Positions 7,234 through 12,580 of a stretch of DNA of 12,580 nucleotides are shown here, piece by piece; the first letter of the stretch is position 1; each line of letters starts with the position of its first letter. The notes beneath the pieces were generated by a model that was given only the letters and a program-made list of their open reading frames with translations, was not told where the DNA came from and did no database searches. Origin of the DNA: an uncultured Desulfomonile sp. Its GTDB lineage: Bacteria > Desulfobacterota > Desulfomonilia > Desulfomonilales > Desulfomonilaceae. The translations under genes were made by a program, and so were the position numbers. The stretch covers positions 1-12,580 of the forward strand of contig CALDNG010000500.1 in the NCBI GenBank assembly GCA_937915285.1. Direction: 5' to 3'.

Positions 7234-10200
7234 TCAACTTTCTAGCGCTCTTCGAGCCTGCTTCACCAGTTCGTTCTTCCGGCATGGCTTACTTACAAAG
7301 CCTTTCACAAAAGGCATCACCTGTTTACTTAATTCATCTTCAGGTGAAAATCCGCTTACCACGAGAACCTTGACGGAAGGATTTATTTTTCGAATCTCCA
7401 TAAGGCAGTCTATCCCGGACATTTCGGGCATCAAAAGGTCAAGTATTACCAGCCCTATCTCGTTGCTGTTTTCCCGGTAAACATCAATGGCCTGGCGACC
7501 ATTGGAAGCCATGAGGACCGTGAAGCCCTCACTCTCGAACATGAGTTTTTCAAGTTCTGCTATGAGTGGTGAATCTTCCACGATCAGAAGGGTTTCGGTC
7601 GAAAGGGTTTCATGAATTGTGGCTGGCGACTCCTCAACTGGCTGCACGGCCCTGACTACCGGAAAGTACAGGCTGAATTGAGCGCCTTCTCCGGGCTTGC
7701 TGGAACAGATGACGAAACCGCCGTTCTGCTGAACTATACCCCTGACTACGGACAACCCCAGACCCGTTCCCCTGGTGGTCCCTCTGGGTTTTGTCGTAAA
7801 AAATGGATCAAATATCCTTGAAACAGTCTCATCATCCATACCCGGACCAGTATCTGAAATAGTTAGTAATACATATTTTCCCGGTTTGGCTTCGACATGG
7901 GACTTGCAGAAATTCTCCTCAATCCATGCCGTTCTCGTCGATATCTTTAGAATGCCGCCGTTTATCATTGCTTCAGAGGCGTTAATAGCCAGATTTGTAA
8001 CCGCCTGATTAAGTTGATTGCGGTCCGCCACTATGATTGCCGAATCTTCCATCAGATTCAATTCTATCCGTTCAATGTTGGGAAGACCCCTTTGCACAAA
8101 TTTTGAAATTTCCCTAATTTCAGTGTTGAGATCTATCGTACGCGGGAAAACCTGGGCTTGCTGACTGAAGGCGAGCAGTTTTGTTATGAGTTCAGCGCCC
8201 TGAGTAGCGGTTTCAAGGATATTTTCAAGGCTGTCATGGTTGCGGGTACCTGGCTTGCTCTGGTCGGAAAGTATCTCGGCATAACCGGTAATAATCTGAA
8301 GCATGTTATTGAAATCATGGGCTAATCCCCCGACCAGAGTTCCCAGGGAAGCCATTTTCTGAGTCTCAAACAGTTGCTCTTTGAGTCGCTCCCTTTCCTT
8401 TTCGGCATCCTTGAGCGGTCCGACATCTATGGTAATACCCCTTATTCCTACTACCCTGTCATCAATGATGATAGGGGAGGCATGACTAAGACACGGCACG
8501 CTTGAACCATCGGGTCTTAACATGGTGGATTGCTGAGTAACTGTTTTGCGGCTTTCAAGCAATTTTTCCATGATGTCGATGGCTTCCTGCCTATACTCCG
8601 GTATGATTGTCTGCAGCGCATCGCCTAAGTTCAGGAATTCCTCATGGGTCATACCCAGGAACTGCAGCAATGCAGAATTCCCGAAAGTGAATCTTCTGTT
8701 CAGGTCCATTTCCCAGACAGGCTGAGGTAAAAGTTCTGCAAGATCCCGGAATTTTTTCCTACTCTGACGCAGTTCCCGTTCGGTCCTTTTAAGCTCCGAG
8801 ATATCTATCATAAGCGCAACGACACCCTTGATGTTGCCGCCAACACCAACGTCTGGCACGTGCCTTACCCAGATGTCGCGGGTTACGCCATCACCGAACG
8901 TGAAACTCATTTCACGGGTTACTTCCTGACCACTCAGGCTTTTGTCAAAATTCGGCCTTGCGTAGGCGTATTCTTCGCCCATGAGTTCCCTGGTGTCGAT
9001 TCCCCTGATTTCTTCAAAAGACCTGGCCCACCAGGATTGATGTGTTTTATTGCTGAAAACGTATTTTTGATGGGAATCAGTGTAAGTTATGGCTACCGGG
9101 AGGTTGTCTATGATTGTCTTCAACAGTTTCTGGGTTTCTACCACTTGAGCGGTCCGTTCCTCCACAACTTTCTCCAGGTTTTCGAGATGTTGCTGGAGGG
9201 CTTTTTCGGTTTGTTTCCGCTCCGTGATATCCATGACTATGCCTACATAGGCAATGATCTCTCCCTGATTGTCAAAAACAGGGCGGCCTCTCGACATGAC
9301 CCATCTCTCAGAGCCATCAGGATCGTTCACCCGCCATTCAGTATCGAGTTCTATTCTAGCGACTACGGCTTTCTGGACTGCCTGATCGACTTTTTCCCGA
9401 TCTTCGGGATGAACCGATAGGCGCCAGTTCTGATAATCCGATGGGCAGGAATTCGGCGACAAACCGAGAATGGACCAAAGGGGTTCGGCCCATTGTATTT
9501 CATTGGAGCGCATGTCCCATTCCCATGCCCCTGCTTTTGCAGCTTCCTGAGCCACCTGGAGACGCTGTTCGCTTTTTTTAAGCTCTTCAAGCGCCCCGTC
9601 CCTGGCCTGCGCCATTTCAGCCAGCTTTGATTTCACTGCCTCGATCTCTTTGAAGATCGTTCCGGAATTCTGGGATTGGGAGTCATCGGCAAGGGCTGAG
9701 ACTGAATTGGCGATCTTTCGGCTTGCCATTCTGCCGCCTACGGTTATTGCCAGAGTTGCCACAAGTATTGTCACAAAAAGAAAGATGACCGTAGAGGCTA
9801 GTGTGGCGCGGTGAGCGTATTTGGGCGCTTCAAGGACTACAGACCATGGCGCCGTAACAAGGTGGACCTCAAAACGCTCATAACTTTCACCGGACCTTGA
9901 GCCCTTGTCGGCCTTACTTCCTTCACGCCTGGCTATTGTCTTGCTGGACCCATCCAGGATTTCAATCCCCGTTTCCCTGGCCAGCGGCATCTGGTCAATG
10001 GCTCGCTGAACTTCCTTGGTGGGAATGATATTTGTCAAAAGAAATTTCACCGACCCTTCCCGTATGACCGGAACAGTGATCGAGACTAGAGGCTCCTTGA
10101 TTACCTGGCCAGTAAAAACATCTCCGACTGAAGGCTTGCCTGTCGCCAAGGCCCCTGCAACCGAAGAATTTTTCTCAGGCCTAGTCAGTTTAGGGAGTGG

Positions 10201-10563
10201 CTCTCCAAACGCCGTCGCAGTAATGAACAGCATTTTTGACGACACGTCCGCAAATATTACGTGGCTATGGAATGTCTGATAGAACAGACGAGCCTCGTTG
10301 TAGAATTCGGACAAACCGTCCCCATCATCCGCCAGTGGCGAGGCTGCAAGCAGTTGTAAAGCCCCTATGTTGGTTTCAACCATACGGTCCAGCACACTGG
10401 CTACATTTTGGGACGTCTCCTGGGCATCCTGTTTTAGCCTCTTTTCAAGATCCATGAAGTGAGTCACAGCCAGGTAAATTACAAGCGCCATGATGGGGAG
10501 GGCGCACATCCAGATCACATGAGTCAGGTATTTAAAAAGGGTTGTGGATCGCCTGGAATCCAT
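7234..10563 (-). CDS. Membrane-bound hybrid histidine kinase with Cache-like sensor and three PAS domains
   Basis: This 1109-residue kinase has a membrane helix at about 13-34, an extracytoplasmic region at 37-252 resembling a Cache-type ligand-binding sensor, a second helix at about 254-277, and a linker with helical character (about 280-345). Three PAS/PAC units follow (about 337-450, 478-592, 601-718). HisKA has His749 in HDFNN. The ATPase domain shows N857/N861, DTGPG at 904-908, FDPFFTTK at 918-925 and GTGLG at 932-936. The receiver (about 988-1106) has E996/D997, phosphoacceptor D1042, S1070 and K1092. It is complete and probably active, sensing an external small molecule. The ATG is the first start after an in-frame TAA 9 bases upstream. 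The only good Shine-Dalgarno (GGAGG) is an unusually distant 15 bases away. It is the first gene of the minus-strand block and a paralogue of the interrupted kinase after it. Confidence 0.95.
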   Translation of the reverse strand: MDSRRSTTLFKYLTHVIWMCALPIMALVIYLAVTHFMDLEKRLKQDAQETSQNVASVLDRMVETNIGALQLLAASPLADDGDGLSEFYNEARLFYQTFHSHVIFADVSSKMLFITATAFGEPLPKLTRPEKNSSVAGALATGKPSVGDVFTGQVIKEPLVSITVPVIREGSVKFLLTNIIPTKEVQRAIDQMPLARETGIEILDGSSKTIARREGSKADKGSRSGESYERFEVHLVTAPWSVVLEAPKYAHRATLASTVIFLFVTILVATLAITVGGRMASRKIANSVSALADDSQSQNSGTIFKEIEAVKSKLAEMAQARDGALEELKKSEQRLQVAQEAAKAGAWEWDMRSNEIQWAEPLWSILGLSPNSCPSDYQNWRLSVHPEDREKVDQAVQKAVVARIELDTEWRVNDPDGSERWVMSRGRPVFDNQGEIIAYVGIVMDITERKQTEKALQQHLENLEKVVEERTAQVVETQKLLKTIIDNLPVAITYTDSHQKYVFSNKTHQSWWARSFEEIRGIDTRELMGEEYAYARPNFDKSLSGQEVTREMSFTFGDGVTRDIWVRHVPDVGVGGNIKGVVALMIDISELKRTERELRQSRKKFRDLAELLPQPVWEMDLNRRFTFGNSALLQFLGMTHEEFLNLGDALQTIIPEYRQEAIDIMEKLLESRKTVTQQSTMLRPDGSSVPCLSHASPIIIDDRVVGIRGITIDVGPLKDAEKERERLKEQLFETQKMASLGTLVGGLAHDFNNMLQIITGYAEILSDQSKPGTRNHDSLENILETATQGAELITKLLAFSQQAQVFPRTIDLNTEIREISKFVQRGLPNIERIELNLMEDSAIIVADRNQLNQAVTNLAINASEAMINGGILKISTRTAWIEENFCKSHVEAKPGKYVLLTISDTGPGMDDETVSRIFDPFFTTKPRGTTRGTGLGLSVVRGIVQQNGGFVICSSKPGEGAQFSLYFPVVRAVQPVEESPATIHETLSTETLLIVEDSPLIAELEKLMFESEGFTVLMASNGRQAIDVYRENSNEIGLVILDLLMPEMSGIDCLMEIRKINPSVKVLVVSGFSPEDELSKQVMPFVKGFVSKPCRKNELVKQARRALES

Positions 10564-10578
10564 CGATTTGATTTAAGG

Positions 10579-10583
10579 CCTCC
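10579..10583 (-). promoter_or_regulatory. Distant Shine-Dalgarno of the membrane-bound kinase
   Basis: GGAGG on the minus strand is 15 bases before the ATG at 10561-10563, longer than the usual 5-10. An in-frame TAA between them excludes an earlier start in this frame. Initiation may be inefficient or use local structure. Confidence 0.4.
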
Positions 10584-10631
10584 GATTGTTACTAATTGTC
10601 GTTATCTGAAATTTAACGCGCATCGGGCGCA

Positions 10632-10648
10632 ATGGTGCAATTCACCAT
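10632..10648. repeat. Short inverted repeat in the divergent promoter region
   Basis: ATGGTG and CACCAT form perfect 6-base arms around CAATT. It lies about 70 bases before the kinase ATG and about 95 bases before the plus-strand -35 element, a position that would suit an operator. No known binding consensus is recognised. Confidence 0.35.
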
Positions 10649-10741
10649 CAGTTTACACGTTAATGAAATGTTTTTCACTAAGTTTCGGTCGGCCGATTCA
10701 GCCCCCCTGGCAGACTATAGGTTCAATTTTATATGAGATGA

Positions 10742-10770
10742 TTGACAATAAGAATCCACTGAAACAAAAT
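10742..10770 (+). promoter_or_regulatory. Sigma-70-like promoter for the small membrane protein gene
   Basis: A perfect TTGACA (10742-10747) is followed after exactly 17 bases by CAAAAT (10765-10770), which matches TATAAT at four of six positions. Transcription would begin near 10777, giving a leader of about 27 bases before the ATG at 10804. It is the best promoter candidate in the window, judged by eye only. Confidence 0.55.
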
Positions 10771-10803
10771 CCCGTTTGAGAATTTTCCGAAGAGAGCATT
10801 AAC

Positions 10804-11370
10804 ATGAAATTTGACAGCAACGAAATGGATGTCATCAAGGAAAAACTGATTTCCGAAACCAAAAAATACATTCTATTAACCGCTTACATCTCCCTGGTGA
10901 TGCTTGGACTCAAGATCTACACAAAAGCTGTTCTTGATGAGCATCACATAAGCTATTTTCGAATCAGTTTTAGCCTTTTTGAATCAATGATACTGGCCAA
11001 GATAATCATGCTCGGAGAATTTCTGAACCTTGGCGAGCGTTTTAATAACAGGCCCCTGATAATAAAAACGGTTTACAAATCGTTTTGCATGAGCTTGCTG
11101 GCTTTTGTTTTTTCGATTGTTGAATATGCTGTTGAAGGGCTTGTGAACTCTAGGGAATTTTCTGGAATCGTGGCTGAAATACTGATAAAGGGGAAAGGCG
11201 GGATGTTGGCCCATTCTTTCGGGATGTTCATTAACTTCATCCCATTGTTCGCTTTGTGGGAAATCAGCCGGGCCACCGGCCAGAATGAACTATTTCAATT
11301 GCTGTTTTTCAGAAGACAAATGTCCCCAACTGTAGACAAAGGAAATTCGACCGATTCTGCTCTCCAGTAA
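10804..11370 (+). CDS. Small four-helix membrane protein of unknown function
   Basis: I do not recognise this 188-residue protein. A charged N-terminus (1-20) precedes four likely membrane helices (about 22-43, 54-75, 92-114, 134-155) and a polar tail (156-188). The loop between helices 2 and 3 carries Arg79, Arg83, Lys88 and Lys92, so by the positive-inside rule that loop, the N-terminus and the C-terminus are probably cytoplasmic. There is no signal peptide cleavage site, no catalytic motif and no cysteine pair. The start is supported by a purine-rich GAAGAGAG 7 bases upstream and by the promoter candidate just before it. It lies 67 bases before a multi-PAS gene on the same strand and probably shares its transcript, so it may be a membrane partner of that sensor. 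That role is inference. Confidence 0.8.
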   Translation: MKFDSNEMDVIKEKLISETKKYILLTAYISLVMLGLKIYTKAVLDEHHISYFRISFSLFESMILAKIIMLGEFLNLGERFNNRPLIIKTVYKSFCMSLLAFVFSIVEYAVEGLVNSREFSGIVAEILIKGKGGMLAHSFGMFINFIPLFALWEISRATGQNELFQLLFFRRQMSPTVDKGNSTDSALQ

Positions 11371-11423
11371 AAAAGAATCATGGTTTCTTCAAAAGCTTGA
11401 AATCCTTTTAACTCCGGCTTTGT

Positions 11424-11429
11424 AGAAGG
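11424..11429 (+). promoter_or_regulatory. Ribosome binding site of the partial multi-PAS gene
   Basis: AGAAGG lies 8 bases before the ATG at 11438. The 67-base gap before this gene shows no T-tract terminator, which agrees with co-transcription with the membrane-protein gene. Confidence 0.6.
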
Positions 11430-11437
11430 TAAACAAA

Positions 11438-12580
11438 ATGCCTTATTCCAGCAGGACCCAAGAACAGCTTCTGGAAGAAATAACCGTCTTGAAAGACAGA
11501 ATCCGGGAGCTTGAATCGCTGGTTTCAGAAATCCGGACGCTAAGGGATAACGACCAGATGTTCCGGTCATTTATGGACAATAATCCTGCCATAGCGTGGA
11601 TGAAGGATGATCGGGGCAGATATGTCTATTTAAACCGGACCTATGAACAAAGATTCGGAGTGGCCCAACGCGATTGGATAGGAAAGACCGACCATGAGGT
11701 ATGGCCCAGGGAGGTGGCCGATGTTTTCAGTAAAAATGACACGTCTGTCCTGCAACAGCTAATTTCAGAGGAGATTTTTGAGGACACGATAGATCACCTG
11801 GGAAGACGGAATACATGGTTTAATATTAAATTCCCTTTTAGCGACACACACGGAAACCGTTTTGTTGCCGGTATGGGGATTGATGTCACCAGGCGTAAAT
11901 TAGCTGAAGAGGCTCTGCGTGAATCTGAAAACAAATTCATGACTGCGTTCATGAACAGTCCCGTAGCCATGTGTATAGTCTGCGCAGAGAATGAAAAATA
12001 TGTTGAAGTCAACGATGTTTTTGTGCGTGACTCCGGCTATTCCAGGGAAGAGATTATAGGTAGCTTCACGCAGGAACTAGGGCTTTTTGCAGAAACCTCC
12101 GACCGTGACAGACTGCTGCGCATGGTGAGACAGAATGGCCATGCATATGGCGAAGAGATGAAATTTCGCATGAAATCTGGCAAAGAGATTGTCTGCAGCA
12201 TTTCAGCAAATCTGATTTACATCGGTGGGAAGCCTCATTTCCTCTCATCTATCCTGGACGTCAACAGGGTTAAAGAGACCATCAAAGCCCTGGCTGAAAG
12301 TGAGGAACGTTTCAGGTTAGCAATCAAAACAACCCCTGATTCAATCTGTATTTCCAGGCTGGATGACGGCTTCATTGTGGAAATAAACGACGCCTTCACC
12401 AAAATGACGGGTTACTCCAGGCAGGACGTCCTCAACAGAAGGGCTGTGCAGGTGGGATTGTGGCATGACCCTGCTGATAGACGGAAGATGGCTGATCTCC
12501 TAATGAGAAACGGTCATCTTATTGAGCATGAATCTCTTTTCAGACGCAGGGACGGCAGCCTGTTTCGTGGTTCCATATCT
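11438..12580 (+). CDS. Multi-PAS sensor protein, N-terminal part, truncated by the window edge
   Basis: The frame is open from the ATG at 11438-11440 to the last base, giving 381 residues without a stop. AGAAGG 8 bases upstream supports this start. A charged helical N-terminus, likely coiled coil (about 6-38), is followed by a PAS unit (about 41-155) with a WMKD motif typical of PAS_4-like domains, a second (about 164-278) and most of a third (about 288-381). There is no signal peptide or membrane helix in the visible part, so it appears cytoplasmic. The third PAS resembles the last PAS of the interrupted kinase (shared TTPD, DGFI, DPAD and FRR-DGS blocks). By analogy a histidine kinase may follow beyond the edge, but a diguanylate cyclase or other output cannot be excluded. 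It is probably co-transcribed with the small membrane protein. Confidence 0.88.
   Translation, partial: MPYSSRTQEQLLEEITVLKDRIRELESLVSEIRTLRDNDQMFRSFMDNNPAIAWMKDDRGRYVYLNRTYEQRFGVAQRDWIGKTDHEVWPREVADVFSKNDTSVLQQLISEEIFEDTIDHLGRRNTWFNIKFPFSDTHGNRFVAGMGIDVTRRKLAEEALRESENKFMTAFMNSPVAMCIVCAENEKYVEVNDVFVRDSGYSREEIIGSFTQELGLFAETSDRDRLLRMVRQNGHAYGEEMKFRMKSGKEIVCSISANLIYIGGKPHFLSSILDVNRVKETIKALAESEERFRLAIKTTPDSICISRLDDGFIVEINDAFTKMTGYSRQDVLNRRAVQVGLWHDPADRRKMADLLMRNGHLIEHESLFRRRDGSLFRGSIS

Larger units (their letters stand above)
10564..10803. other. Divergent intergenic region
   Basis: This 240-base region separates the minus-strand kinase operon from the plus-strand membrane-protein gene and should hold both promoters. 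It contains the plus-strand promoter candidate at 10742-10770, an inverted repeat at 10632-10648 and an 8-base palindrome at 10689-10696. I found no convincing minus-strand promoter and no sigma-54 (GG-N10-GC) element with correct spacing. No RNA gene is recognisable. Confidence 0.6.

Noticed and set aside
8860..9420. A 186-codon open frame on the plus strand inside the membrane kinase gene
   Set aside because: It is antisense to conserved PAS-coding sequence, has no recognisable domain or supported ribosome binding site, and reads as a by-product of codon use on the other strand.
10700..10725. A sigma-54 type promoter around a TGGCAG sequence
   Set aside because: There is no GC at the required distance downstream, so the -12 element is missing.
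10459..10779. A 106-codon plus-strand frame across the kinase start and the divergent region
   Set aside because: It begins inside the kinase gene in antisense, overlaps the promoter candidate, has low-complexity mixed composition and shows no domain.
11295..11570. A 91-codon minus-strand frame bridging the membrane-protein and PAS genes
   Set aside because: It overlaps two well-supported plus-strand genes in antisense and has no recognisable protein features.

Overview
The window is a dense block of PAS-domain signalling genes, most likely from a member of the former Deltaproteobacteria (Desulfobacterota or relatives). This placement is inferred from style only: moderate GC, many multi-PAS hybrid kinases of the HDFNN type, and a PAS protein ending in a Cys-x2-Cys / Cys-Pro-x-Cys tail that I associate with that group. 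There is no rRNA, tRNA, CRISPR array, transposase or phage gene, and no gene-free stretch longer than 300 bases.

The minus-strand block (about 100-10563) reads right to left. First comes a membrane-anchored hybrid histidine kinase (7234-10563) with an extracytoplasmic Cache-like sensor, three PAS domains, HisKA, ATPase and receiver. After a 133-base gap comes a second hybrid kinase (4704-7100), paralogous to the first in its kinase and receiver half. It is broken by two in-frame stop codons, TAA at 6609-6611 and TGA at 5760-5762, so it appears as three same-frame pieces. Its stop overlaps the start of a four-PAS protein with no kinase domain (2941-4704) through a TAATG junction. Twenty-one bases further on begins a soluble four-PAS hybrid kinase (100-2919). 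A strong hairpin lies beyond its stop, at 23-53.

The plus-strand block (10804-12580) is transcribed divergently from a 240-base intergenic region that holds a good sigma-70-like promoter candidate and a small inverted repeat. It encodes an unrecognised four-helix membrane protein of 188 residues, then the first 381 residues of another multi-PAS protein that runs off the right edge.

Together the genes look like one sensory-phosphorelay locus with about 17 PAS domains in 12.6 kb. Each kinase carries its own C-terminal receiver. No separate Hpt protein, DNA-binding regulator or diguanylate cyclase is visible, so the final output lies outside the window or in a module not yet understood. The items most worth a second look are the doubly interrupted kinase, with an 8-bp hairpin directly after its TGA, and the kinase-less PAS protein with a cysteine-rich tail.
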